DNA from: Crocinitomix sp.
GTDB taxonomy: Bacteria; Bacteroidota; Bacteroidia; Flavobacteriales_D; Crocinitomicaceae
Direction: 5' to 3'
Assembly: GCA_013138735.1 (NCBI GenBank)
Contig: WTCE01000078.1
Span: 1 to 33,860, forward strand
DNA length: 33,860 nt
This document shows, in pieces, positions 22,607 to 30,629 of this stretch. Position numbers and translations under genes: made by a program. Each line of letters opens with the position of its first letter. The first letter of the stretch is position 1. The notes beneath the pieces are model-generated. The model did not search any database and was not told the origin of the DNA. It saw only the letters and a list, made by a program, of their open reading frames with translations.

Positions 22607-24403
22607 TTATTGTTTCACAAAATGTTTCTGTAATGATTCACCCTTAGTATTTATTGCTGTTAAGATATAAACACCTGTTGCCAAATCATTAATGTTAATT
22701 TGGTTTTGACTACCTGTATTATTCAATTTATCTTTAACTAATATTTGGCCTTCAATATTCATAATAATAAGGTCATAATTACCGTTTTCTGTAATTGAGA
22801 AACGTAGCACATCATTTGCTGGGTTAGCAAGTAGTGTCAATTCATTCTCCATTTGAATCTGCAAGTCAACTGCTGTATTACCCAGTGCAGGAGATGAAAA
22901 AACCGGACAATTATCTGTCATGTGATCCGTGTTTGGGTCAACAGGGACATACAATGGCGCGCTAAATGTTCCTGTGCCAGGAGTAGCATCAAGCAAAATA
23001 TTTGTGGATATTCCGTGTCCTACCATTTCCATATCAAATTCTTCAATACACGGTGAGTCTGCATTAACAGTAGAGAGTGCTGAAGACATAACGTCAAATG
23101 AAAAACTACCGTCCTGGGTTGGTGAAATGCTTACATAATTATTTAAATCTTTGTTTAAAGTTGTGCTTTCTGGAGTGTAAACATCCGTGTTTAGTGTAAG
23201 TTCATTGAAAAAAGAATAAAGTCCTCCTTGCACTGGATACCCCGTTGGTATTTCGCTTCGTGTCCAGTATTTAGCACGATCTATAATATTCCCCATTAAA
23301 TCTATTTCTTGATAAACGGAAAGCACTCTGTCATTAAATTGACCGTACTCTTCTAACATTCCAAAAATTAAATACGTATTGTCATGACTATTCGGAAGAA
23401 TTTTAAAACCTGTGAAACTCGGGACATCACCGAAAGCACTTGGGTTGGTTGGGAAAACATCATCTATTCTATGACCAGAGTCGAAAACTAAGTCTAAGCC
23501 AATAAGTCTGAACTTGGCAATATATGGTCTGTTTTCATCAATTGTTGGAGAATTAGATACATTGTATAATAATACAAGATAGTTTTCGTCAGAATTAAAA
23601 TGCGCTGAAACTCCCATAGCTTCTTCTTGCCCAGTAATGGACGTTGCAATAAATGATTCATTATCTATTATTGCACCTGAAAAATTATCAACTAGTGCAG
23701 CCAATACTTGACTTTGTCCAGTTGTACCAGGATTAATTGCATTTGAGTGATTACCCGTTATAAAGTATCGCTCGCGAACTTCGACAATTTCGTTAATTGT
23801 TGTCATTTGAAAATCGGAACTTGCATTATATGTTGAGACCCAATCTTGGGTAAAACCGCCAGTTAAAGTGATTAAAAGTCCATTTCCAACTAGTGGTGGC
23901 GTTACTCCTGTTGCTTCGAAACCACCAATGACGTATTGGTCATTTATTGTAGAATAGATTATATTACAACCGGTTGCATTGTTTGCGCCAGCGAATTGAT
24001 AGTCGTTAATAAGGGTGCCGTTTGTTCCGTTATACAAAGCAGCATAAAGCTCAGTTCCAGAACCCGTCGGATCAACAAACCCTGTTACTGCTACATGAGA
24101 TTCTTTACCTATGGTTACATCTAAAACTCGCGCATCTGTTACCCCAAGATTAACATAATTCTCCCAAACAATCAATCCAAAATCATCTAAAGTAAAGATG
24201 TGCATTGAAGTTTGACCACCGGTACTAATAAACGTTCCAGCGCAGGCATATGAATATGGCGCGGTATCTGGTGCGGTTTCAATTGAATAATGATCAGAAC
24301 TGGGTGAGCCTGGAAGTGTATTGATAAAGGATTCCTGAAATTGAGCATTAGCACTAAAAATAGTGAATAGCAAAAGCGCTTTAAGTAAGAGTATTTTTTT
24401 CAT
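22607..24403 (-). CDS. Large T9SS-sorted secreted protein of unknown function
   Basis: A 598-residue exported protein with a signal peptide ending FSANAQ. The body (about 20-500) is rich in beta-strand, Gly/Asn/Thr and acidic residues, with repeated phrases such as VIGGFEATG, ITGNHSNA and IFGMLEEYG that look like propeller blades. Residues about 525-598 form a type A sorting domain: LLANPANDVLRFS, IMNIEGQILVKD, LATGVYILTAIN and the final HFVKQ. No catalytic motif is seen. Adhesion or surface display is plausible but not shown. Two TTACA-type dyads lie 90-135 bp upstream. Confidence 0.82.
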   Translation of the reverse strand: MKKILLLKALLLFTIFSANAQFQESFINTLPGSPSSDHYSIETAPDTAPYSYACAGTFISTGGQTSMHIFTLDDFGLIVWENYVNLGVTDARVLDVTIGKESHVAVTGFVDPTGSGTELYAALYNGTNGTLINDYQFAGANNATGCNIIYSTINDQYVIGGFEATGVTPPLVGNGLLITLTGGFTQDWVSTYNASSDFQMTTINEIVEVRERYFITGNHSNAINPGTTGQSQVLAALVDNFSGAIIDNESFIATSITGQEEAMGVSAHFNSDENYLVLLYNVSNSPTIDENRPYIAKFRLIGLDLVFDSGHRIDDVFPTNPSAFGDVPSFTGFKILPNSHDNTYLIFGMLEEYGQFNDRVLSVYQEIDLMGNIIDRAKYWTRSEIPTGYPVQGGLYSFFNELTLNTDVYTPESTTLNKDLNNYVSISPTQDGSFSFDVMSSALSTVNADSPCIEEFDMEMVGHGISTNILLDATPGTGTFSAPLYVPVDPNTDHMTDNCPVFSSPALGNTAVDLQIQMENELTLLANPANDVLRFSITENGNYDLIIMNIEGQILVKDKLNNTGSQNQININDLATGVYILTAINTKGESLQKHFVKQ

Positions 24404-24906
24404 TTTAAAATATATTTAATATTGCCTACTCTATTAATTGTAAAACATTGAAAAGGTTTTTCGGCTTCCCCCTTTTAATAATTATATTGATCGTAACTAT
24501 TCTTACAGAATAATTTTGACGTGTAATCTTCTTACATTTTCAGTAATCTTAAACATCAAAGGAGAACGATTTACGAAAAACACCGTTTTAAATAAGTTGT
24601 CGAATTATAACGCTTTACTAACTGTGGGTTTTAGTTCTTTAGTTCAAATGCAGACTGTTGTTTGGATTAACTGTCGCTACAATTAACGCTAAATAAGAAA
24701 GACGAACTATATGTTTTTCATATCTGGTAGTTATTATTCCATAAGTGGTAAAATGTGTTAGAAAGAAAGTACTAATCTTGAAAGGGTTTTATATAAAAAT
24801 GCCCTTTGCTTGTTCTTGAAAACCTTCCTGGTGTTTCAGCAATATTTAGAATAATGCCAAATGAGGTATGTGGATTTGATTGCTGCAAACCTTGCTTAGG
24901 TTTTTA
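24404..24906. other. Gene-free stretch upstream of the T9SS gene
   Basis: About 500 bp without a convincing gene on either strand. It holds two TTACA dyads (24492-24507, 24522-24536) and an imperfect hairpin aaaggg...ccctt with an inner ttttatataaaa palindrome (24781-24807), perhaps the terminator of a lost gene. Confidence 0.5.
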
Positions 24907-25053
24907 ATAAGTAAAAAGTGGGTTGCAGATTTATCAGGAAAGATTGTCTATCAAAACAATTACAAAAACGTGAAACAATTAAGTTTACAGATAGAATGTC
25001 AACCTGGAACTTATTTCGTTCAAGTGGAAATGGCTGATCATTTTGGTTTTTTT
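24907..25053 (+). pseudogene. Remnant of a T9SS C-terminal sorting domain
   Basis: A plus-strand frame reads ISKKWVADLSGKIVYQNNY, then QLSLQIECQPGTYFVQVEM and DHFGFF. This matches the second half of a type A sorting domain (xDLxGKxVY ... xGxYFVxV). There is no upstream passenger domain or signal peptide, and the downstream part runs into repeat DNA at about 25043. It is most likely the tail of a deleted T9SS cargo gene of opposite orientation to the two intact ones. Confidence 0.55.
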
Positions 25054-25215
25054 ATTGGATTCAATTCGATTGGCTATCGATTGTATTTTTCAATCACAAG
25101 ATTAATTGCTCCTCCTGCGCTATGCTTCGGAGGTTCAATTGATCTCCATTAAGTTGTCCTTTAGAAACATTGAAACCAATTCTTTCTTGCAGAAATCATT
25201 TTGGTTTTTTTATTG
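25037..25215. repeat. 21-bp direct repeat
   Basis: The same 21 bases (core ttttggtttttttattg) occur at 25037-25057 and 25195-25215, start to start 158 bp. Similarity continues imperfectly for about 14 bp (caattcgat). The DNA between has no gene. Confidence 0.65.
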
Positions 25216-25267
25216 TCTCCAATTCGATCGAACAAGTTCGTCAAATTGAATCCAATAAAAAAACCAA
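25043..25267. repeat. 24-bp perfect inverted repeat next to tRNA-Ser
   Basis: Positions 25043-25066 and 25244-25267 are exact reverse complements. The second copy of the direct repeat (25203-25215) also pairs imperfectly with the right arm across a short gap. The right arm merges into the tRNA terminator. It looks like copies of a terminator or tRNA-flank sequence spread by local duplication and inversion. Confidence 0.65.
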
Positions 25268-25288
25268 CCAGCCTACGACTGATTGGTT
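25255..25288 (-). terminator. Terminator of tRNA-Ser
   Basis: On the minus strand AACCAATCAG, a 7-nt loop, then CTGGTTGGTT form a 10-bp stem with one G-T pair (complement of 25262-25288), followed by a run of seven T. It lies 8 bp past the tRNA 3' end. Confidence 0.85.
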
Positions 25289-25295
25289 TCCTTTA

Positions 25296-25384
25296 CGCGG
25301 ACAGTGAGAGATTCGAACTCTCGGTACCTTGCGGTACGCTAGTTTTCAAGACTAGTGCATTCGACCACTCTGCCAACTATCCGC
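25296..25384 (-). tRNA. tRNA-Ser(UGA)
   Basis: An 89-nt type II tRNA including the discriminator G (25296). The acceptor stem GCGGATA pairs with TGTCCGC (one G-T pair). The D arm, anticodon stem CTAGT/ACTAG with loop cttgaaa, anticodon TGA (complement of 25346-25348), long variable arm and T arm GAGAGTTCGAATCTCTC are all seen. No CCA is encoded. It reads UCA and, by wobble, other UCN serine codons. Confidence 0.95.
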
Positions 25385-25386
25385 GG

Positions 25387-25416
25387 CAAAGATAGTTCTT
25401 TTTTTATTTTTACAAA
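25387..25416 (-). promoter_or_regulatory. tRNA-Ser promoter almost touching the tRNA
   Basis: On the minus strand TTTG (complement of 25413-25416), 18 bp, then TATCTTTG (complement of 25387-25394) form a consensus promoter. Only two bases (CC) separate the -7 box from tRNA nucleotide 1, so transcription should start at or within a few bases of the mature 5' end. Confidence 0.7.
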
Positions 25417-25555
25417 TATTTTTTATCGTTTATTGATCATAAAAAAAATATTATTTCTACCGTCTTGAATGCATGGGATTTAGGATGATGAAAAACCTTC
25501 CTTTGCAATGTGTTTCATTGTTTATAATTCGATAGATTTTTCCTAACTTAGCTTT

Positions 25556-25939
25556 ATGAGAAAGTTGTTATTCTTGTTGGTCGTGCTAGTTTTGACAGCT
25601 TGTGCTAAAACACCTTTGTTAGACGCTTCTGAAGCAATGGTAGGTACTTGGATCCATTATAACTCTGAAACAGATGCCCACCGCATCATTATCAAGGAAG
25701 ACGGAACAGGGTCAATGGAATGGATTGCAGATGGTGAAGTGAGCCGCGCAACAAAAATTCGTGAATGGTATTTAGATGACAATATTCTATCGTTTGGAAA
25801 AGCTGCGTTTAATGGGGAATCGTATGAAATTGATAAATACCCCACCTTTACTTGGGACGAAATTATCAACTACTATGACACAATTCAAGAAGCGACTCGA
25901 TATATTAAATTAGATAACTATTACTACGCCGAAGAATAA
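25556..25939 (+). CDS. Small lipoprotein, lipocalin-like
   Basis: A 127-residue predicted lipoprotein (lipobox LTAC, Cys16). The mature part opens MVGTWIHYNSE and continues in short strands (HRIIIKEDGTGSMEWI, DDNILSFG), the 'GTW...' pattern of lipocalin-like small beta-barrels of Bacteroidota. No catalytic residues are seen. A cytochrome c lipoprotein gene follows after 37 bp, with its own -7 box, so co-transcription is possible but not required. Confidence 0.75.
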   Translation: MRKLLFLLVVLVLTACAKTPLLDASEAMVGTWIHYNSETDAHRIIIKEDGTGSMEWIADGEVSRATKIREWYLDDNILSFGKAAFNGESYEIDKYPTFTWDEIINYYDTIQEATRYIKLDNYYYAEE

Positions 25940-25947
25940 GAAATCGC

Positions 25948-25955
25948 TACATTTG
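25948..25955 (+). promoter_or_regulatory. -7 box of the cytochrome c gene
   Basis: TACATTTG matches TAnnTTTG exactly and lies 21 bp before the ATG at 25977. No TTG is found at the right distance upstream. Confidence 0.4.
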
Positions 25956-25976
25956 CACCGATTTAATTTTTGCAAT

Positions 25977-26393
25977 ATGAAATATATAGCCGTCTTTATT
26001 TTTAGTCTTTTTTTGATCGCCTGTGGTGGAGAAACCGAAGGTTGGGCAACTGATGATATGTTAGTGCAACCAAGTGAGTTTGCTAGCGGCGAAAAGGTGT
26101 ATATGAGCACTTGTGTTGCTTGCCATCAAAAAGATGGAGTAGGATTGGAAGGTGCTTTTCCACCTTTAGCAAATTCGGATTATTTATTGGCTGATAAAAA
26201 TCGTGCAATTGAAATTGCGGCCAACGGAATGGAGGGTGAAATCATAGTGAATGGAGACGTTTACAATACAGTAATGGCGCCACAAGGCTTAACCAATAAG
26301 GAAGTTTTGGATGTTGTTAATTATGTCCTCAACAGTTGGGGGAACGACGGTGGGAAAGTTACTTTGGCGGATGTTGAGGCTATTATGAATTAG
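25977..26393 (+). CDS. Mono-haem cytochrome c lipoprotein
   Basis: A 138-residue membrane-anchored class I cytochrome c. The ATG at 25977 gives the lipobox LIAC (Cys16); the frame from 25953 only adds a poor leader. The haem site CVACH is at 46-50 and the axial Met is probably Met100 in NTVMAPQG. The order GEKVYMSTCVACHQKDGVG, FPPLANSDYLL and LTNKEVLDVVNYVLNSWG is typical of small soluble cytochromes that serve nitrite, NO or oxygen reductases. No reductase is nearby. It differs from the cytochrome c lipoprotein at 11740 in having no second domain. Confidence 0.9.
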   Translation: MKYIAVFIFSLFLIACGGETEGWATDDMLVQPSEFASGEKVYMSTCVACHQKDGVGLEGAFPPLANSDYLLADKNRAIEIAANGMEGEIIVNGDVYNTVMAPQGLTNKEVLDVVNYVLNSWGNDGGKVTLADVEAIMN

Positions 26394-26446
26394 GAATTTC
26401 TATCCTTTCAATATTCTCGATTTTTTTCTTTAAAACCGAACTCAGG

Positions 26447-26478
26447 TTTAAAAACAAAACTTATTTTTATTACATTTG
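26447..26478 (+). promoter_or_regulatory. folD operon promoter
   Basis: TTTA (26447-26450), 20 bp, then TACATTTG (26471-26478). The -7 box is full consensus and the -33 is one base off. The predicted start is about 20 nt before the folD ATG at 26505. Confidence 0.5.
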
Positions 26479-26504
26479 AAGGTAACCACAAAAAATACTT
26501 GCAA

Positions 26505-27377
26505 ATGATTCTATTAGACGGTAAAAAAACATCCAATGACATTAAAGATGAGATCACAATTAAAGTTGCTGAACTCAAAAAAAAAGGTAGAAAAACACCA
26601 CATTTAGCTGCAATTATTGTAGGCGCAAATGGGGCTAGTATTACCTATGTCAATGCAAAAGTTAAGGCATGTGAAAAAGTGGGGTTTGAATCTACTTTGG
26701 TCCAATTACCTGAGGATGTTTCAGAAGCTGAGTTATTGTCTAAAATAGATGAGTTAAACAATGACGATCGTATTGATGGATTCATTGTACAATTGCCTTT
26801 GCCAAAACACATAGACGAGCACAAGGTAACCTTGGCGGTTTCTCCTGAAAAGGATGTGGATGGTTTTCATCCGGAAAATTTAGGACGAATGGTATTGGAC
26901 TTACCTTGTTTTTTACCAGCAACTCCTTATGGAATTGTTCAATTATTGGATCGTTATGACATTGAGACTTCAGGAAAGGATTGTGTTGTGATTGGAAGAA
27001 GTCATATCGTAGGTTCACCAATGAGTATTTTAATGGCGCGTAATAATAAAGTGGGAAATTGTACGGTTACTTTAACCCATTCGCGCACAAAAAACTTGAT
27101 AGACTATACTAAAAAGGCAGATATAATAATTGTGGCGCTGGGCAAAGCAGAGTTCTTAACGGCAGACATGGTGAAAGAGGGCGTTGTAGTTGTTGATGTT
27201 GGGATTACACGTGTTAAAGATGCTTCTAGAAAGTCTGGATTTAGACTATTAGGAGATGTGAAGTTTGATGAAGTAGCGCCTAAATGTTCTTATATCACGC
27301 CTGTACCAGGTGGAGTAGGACCAATGACAATTGCATCTTTAATGATGAATACCTTGCAGGCAATGGACATGAAATAA
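26505..27377 (+). CDS. folD: Bifunctional methylene-THF dehydrogenase / methenyl-THF cyclohydrolase
   Basis: It interconverts 5,10-methylene-, methenyl- and 10-formyl-tetrahydrofolate with NADP, feeding purine and formyl-Met synthesis in the cytosol. The ATG at 26505 ([10 protein letters not shown]) gives 290 residues, against 288 in E. coli. The signatures are intact: [17 protein letters not shown] with catalytic Tyr and Lys, [14 protein letters not shown], the nucleotide-binding [12 protein letters not shown] and the closing PGGVGPMT. It is the first gene of a tight plus-strand operon; the next gene starts 1 bp after its stop. Confidence 0.95.
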   Translation: MILLDGKKTSNDIKDEITIKVAELKKKGRKTPHLAAIIVGANGASITYVNAKVKACEKVGFESTLVQLPEDVSEAELLSKIDELNNDDRIDGFIVQLPLPKHIDEHKVTLAVSPEKDVDGFHPENLGRMVLDLPCFLPATPYGIVQLLDRYDIETSGKDCVVIGRSHIVGSPMSILMARNNKVGNCTVTLTHSRTKNLIDYTKKADIIIVALGKAEFLTADMVKEGVVVVDVGITRVKDASRKSGFRLLGDVKFDEVAPKCSYITPVPGGVGPMTIASLMMNTLQAMDMK

Positions 27378-27378
27378 A

Positions 27379-28284
27379 ATGGCCTACTACCAGGAATCAA
27401 AAAAGTTCAATTTACGTCGCATGGCGTGGACCTTTCCATTGGGGTTATTGGTTGTTTTTGGAGGAGCAGATCTTTATGCTTATGTTATTTTAGAGAATCC
27501 AGCGAGCTTCTTTAACTTTGTAATCACGGCAATTTTTATGCTCTTGATTGCAGTTACTGCAATTTTGGCGATAGACGGTGCAAAAATCCGCAATTATCGC
27601 GTTCGTTTACTCTCCATGATATTTTTTGCAGTTTTTGGTGTAGTCTGTGCGTGGATTTTCTTTTTGGCCTTAATTTTTGAAGTTTCCTTTTTTACTGTTC
27701 TGACAGATTTTTCTACTTATTTTTTGAAACTAACGAGTGGTTTTACTCGAAACGGCGGCATTCCATATTTTTCGTGGTTAGCTGAAGCAGCATTCATAAT
27801 AGGTTTTCCAATCTCTTTTATAGGCACTTCAAAGAACGGTGAGTTTCCTTATTGTGAGCCCTGTGACAAATGGTCGGAGGATAATGTATCCATATTATTG
27901 AAACTTCCTCAAATTTATACGTTATCTGAATTAGAAGAGAAAATTAAGACAGATGGAATTCGATCATTTTTGACCTATGAAAGGGCAGATAAAAAGGATG
28001 CTAATTACCACGAATTCATTTTCTTTTGGTGCGCAACTTGTCGGGATGAAATGCATTTGAGTGTGAAATGGCATCATATTGACGATAGTAAGACATTTGA
28101 TAAAAAACAAAGTGAGTTGATCATGAATCTTTATGAATTGGAGTCTGGTTTTCAGCGAGAAGAATTATATGATGGAAAGAATGATTCTGAGGATCGATTT
28201 AACTTTGCAGAGGCGGAAGAGCAGCAACCAGAAAAGCCGGAGAATTATGATCCAAATGAGTTTGATGAATTAGAGGAGATATGA
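27379..28284 (+). CDS. Membrane protein with a cytosolic two-CxxC domain
   Basis: I do not recognise the family. The 301-residue protein has four hydrophobic segments (about 15-36, 44-64, 80-105, 130-150). A soluble domain then carries CEPC (159-162) and CATC (218-221), which could form a zinc ribbon or redox pair. The C-terminus (about 255-301) is highly acidic with Glu/Asp/Pro/Gln. It sits 1 bp after folD, and its stop overlaps the ATG of the archaemetzincin gene (ATGA, 28281-28284), so the two are translationally coupled and may work together at the membrane. Confidence 0.72.
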   Translation: MAYYQESKKFNLRRMAWTFPLGLLVVFGGADLYAYVILENPASFFNFVITAIFMLLIAVTAILAIDGAKIRNYRVRLLSMIFFAVFGVVCAWIFFLALIFEVSFFTVLTDFSTYFLKLTSGFTRNGGIPYFSWLAEAAFIIGFPISFIGTSKNGEFPYCEPCDKWSEDNVSILLKLPQIYTLSELEEKIKTDGIRSFLTYERADKKDANYHEFIFFWCATCRDEMHLSVKWHHIDDSKTFDKKQSELIMNLYELESGFQREELYDGKNDSEDRFNFAEAEEQQPEKPENYDPNEFDELEEI

Positions 28285-28943
28285 AAAAAGTGTTAGTTAG
28301 TATATTCGTTTTGGCCATAATTGGTGGTGCTATTTTAATTTTTATTCCAAAAACGCAGGAGCTTATTGGAATAGATACTGGGCCGCCATTAATTGGTATT
28401 CAACCCTATGGGAGTATTGCTGACCAGGAAGTAGATTCAGTAAAAAATTCTATTGAGGCCATGTATGGATTTGAAGTAGTGGTGCTAGACAAAAAGGAAA
28501 TGCCAGAAATGGCTTATACAGAAATTCGTTACCCCCGTTATCGGGCAGATTCTTTGTTAAAATGGCTAACTTATCATCATCCAGATACGATTGACATTGC
28601 CGTTGGGCTAACCAATCAAGACATTTCCATCACCAAATATAAAGGCAATACAAGAGAAATTAAAGATCCGGAATGGATGTATAAAGATTTTGGCATTTTT
28701 GGGTTGGGAACAGTCGGTGGAACATCTTGTGTGGTTTCATCCAACCGCTTGCATAAAAATGTATCCGACAAAACTTTTTATAGACGCCTAATGCGAATTA
28801 CTTGTCACGAAGTAGGGCATGTTTTAGGTTTGCGCCATTGTCCCGAAGCAAATTGTTTAATGAATGATGCTAACGAATCAATTAAAACAATTGACAATAG
28901 CACGGGCGACTTGTGCGCTGATTGTTGGGCAGATGTTAGATAG
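28281..28943 (+). CDS. Membrane-anchored archaemetzincin (peptidase family M54)
   Basis: A zinc metalloprotease of the archaemetzincin family, common in archaea and vertebrates and patchy in bacteria. The full signature is present: HEVGH (176-180), G183, then HC (186-187), four residues, Cys192, Met194, exactly seventeen residues, then CADC (212-215). The three His and Glu177 bind and activate the catalytic zinc; the four Cys bind a structural zinc. Residues 1-22 are a hydrophobic anchor or uncleaved signal, so the enzyme faces the periplasm; the family often lacks such an anchor. The substrate is unknown. It is coupled to the CxxC membrane protein upstream and followed after 16 bp by a lipoprotein gene. 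Confidence 0.92.
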   Translation: MKKVLVSIFVLAIIGGAILIFIPKTQELIGIDTGPPLIGIQPYGSIADQEVDSVKNSIEAMYGFEVVVLDKKEMPEMAYTEIRYPRYRADSLLKWLTYHHPDTIDIAVGLTNQDISITKYKGNTREIKDPEWMYKDFGIFGLGTVGGTSCVVSSNRLHKNVSDKTFYRRLMRITCHEVGHVLGLRHCPEANCLMNDANESIKTIDNSTGDLCADCWADVR

Positions 28944-28959
28944 TTGATTAAGTTGACTT

Positions 28960-29388
28960 ATGATTCGAATATTAATAATCGGAATAGTATTGTTATTTGG
29001 TTTGATTAGCTGCTCAGATGATACTGTGTTGATTGAATTGACGGACCATATCCAATTTACTTGGAACAATACCCAGCAAAAAATTGAGGAAGATGCTGAT
29101 TTTAAAAACATCCAGAAACATTTCTTAATTTATCGGAAAACGATTATAAATCAAATTGCGAATACTGAAAAAACAGAAGTACGAATCTGTAAATCGCATA
29201 CAAACATAACTAATGGAGTTATGGCATTCGTTTTATTGGATTATTTCGAGGATATACCGTACTATCTCGTTTTCCAATTACAATTTGATGCATATGGGGA
29301 TTGTCGATATCCGCATGGCTTAATTCCATATATCGCGAGAGAAAAAGAAGAAGTGGTTGAGAAATTACACTTCTATTTTCAAAATTAA
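28960..29388 (+). CDS. Lipoprotein of unknown function
   Basis: A 142-residue predicted lipoprotein (lipobox LISC, Cys18). The mature part has a helix (KIEEDADFKNIQKHF), two Cys (RICKSH, GDCRYP) that could form a disulfide, and a strand-rich middle (MAFVLLDYFEDIPYYLVFQL). I do not recognise a family. It is the last gene of the folD operon, 16 bp after the archaemetzincin gene, so it may be a partner or substrate of that protease. Confidence 0.65.
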   Translation: MIRILIIGIVLLFGLISCSDDTVLIELTDHIQFTWNNTQQKIEEDADFKNIQKHFLIYRKTIINQIANTEKTEVRICKSHTNITNGVMAFVLLDYFEDIPYYLVFQLQFDAYGDCRYPHGLIPYIAREKEEVVEKLHFYFQN

Positions 29389-29434
29389 ATTCTTATGAGA
29401 AGTTTGTTGGGCAAATAATTAGATAATTGATTCA

Positions 29435-30355
29435 TTATTCTAATGATTCGTCTGTTTCCGTTCGTGCATTCAATTCTTCAAAAGGATTTAAGACTTCGGT
29501 AACAACTAATTTAGAAGTGATTTCACCCTCATCCTCAACGACTAAAAATAGGCCGCAATCTTCAGGGTTTTCGCACATGTCTACTTGATCTAAAATGTAT
29601 TTCGTATCCACATTATCAAAGCTTGTTCTCCATCCGCCTGCTGTGCCTTGCTTTTCTGATACGCCATTCCATAAAATAAAATCAGGTTCATCTAGCATGT
29701 TTTGATCTCCGTACCAAGACGTGTAGCGCAAACCTTTTTCAGTTTCATCAATTCTAAAAAGCCCTTCTTCAGTTCTACCCAGAAAAACGTTATAATCGTA
29801 CTTTTTTAGAATTGGATGCATAGAATTTCGCACTTGCTCTTCCAATTCTGCCTGTTTTTCTTTCTCGGCTGCTGATTGATAATTAATTGTGATTATGCTG
29901 TTTGCTGGATCATTAAACCAAATTAAACCATTCAAAATCCCAACTGTTCCGTTAGAGCCAGTCATATCCATAATATCAGGTTCGTCTAAATGGGCTTGCA
30001 ATTTTACCTTTAATTCTGCATCAAAAAGTGTAGCATAATAGGCCTTAAATTCCATTGCATTCGTTATTGCAGGAATTGGCGCATCTCGTTGCAAAGGGAA
30101 TTCGATATATTTTAGAACCGAGTTGATATCATCATTCAATACTGCATTTGCAAAGGAATCGATACTTGCTTTGCGTTCTTCCATCCACAGGGCATCAGCA
30201 TCTATAACTTCAGTTGCTGTATCTTCTGCCATTTCTTCAGAGATAGCTACTTCAGGCGTTTCATCCATTTCCAACGCTTCGTCACTCTCAATTCCGCAAG
30301 CGAATAACAAAAAAATGAGAAAAATCAGTGGGCTTAGTTTATATAATCGGTTCAT
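29435..30355 (-). CDS. Lipoprotein of unknown function
   Basis: A 306-residue predicted lipoprotein from the ATG at 30355 (lipobox LFAC); the TTG two codons earlier is ignored. After the Cys comes an acidic Glu/Asp/Thr-rich linker (about 22-50), then a domain starting WMEERKASIDSFANAVLND, with strand pairs such as GLIWFNDPANSIITINYQ and LRYTSWYGDQNML. A late pair of Cys (DMCENPEDCG) may be a disulfide. No catalytic motif is recognised. It is convergent with the folD operon and is monocistronic. Confidence 0.65.
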   Translation of the reverse strand: MNRLYKLSPLIFLIFLLFACGIESDEALEMDETPEVAISEEMAEDTATEVIDADALWMEERKASIDSFANAVLNDDINSVLKYIEFPLQRDAPIPAITNAMEFKAYYATLFDAELKVKLQAHLDEPDIMDMTGSNGTVGILNGLIWFNDPANSIITINYQSAAEKEKQAELEEQVRNSMHPILKKYDYNVFLGRTEEGLFRIDETEKGLRYTSWYGDQNMLDEPDFILWNGVSEKQGTAGGWRTSFDNVDTKYILDQVDMCENPEDCGLFLVVEDEGEITSKLVVTEVLNPFEELNARTETDESLE

Positions 30356-30512
30356 AGTCAAAAATAACTAGAAATATTTAAGAAACATCTAAATGTCTTT
30401 GTGGATTTGAATTTCATGATTTTACTTAAAAAGAAGGATAACTGTCCATAAATGACTGATAAGTGTAGGATTTACCTCATAATTCAATTAATGAAGGCTT
30501 TTTGACGTCTGT

Positions 30513-30543
30513 TTTGCATTCATCCGACCTTTTACTAGCTTTG
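30513..30543 (+). promoter_or_regulatory. Consensus promoter of the 30630 lipoprotein gene
   Basis: TTTG (30513-30516), 19 bp, then TAGCTTTG (30536-30543): both boxes match the Bacteroidota vegetative consensus. The start would be near 30548, leaving about 80 nt of leader that is A-rich just before the ATG (aactaactaacaataaatt). Confidence 0.65.
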
Positions 30544-30629
30544 CCTTAATGCCTGTTATTCAGTCTAGAAGAATGCTATTTCTATAGATTAGTATATTCG
30601 TGTTATTAATAACTAACTAACAATAAATT

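Noticed and set aside
24880-25152. 90-codon plus-strand ORF as a gene
   Set aside because: Only its middle is coding-like (T9SS domain tail); the end is repeat DNA and there is no signal peptide or promoter.
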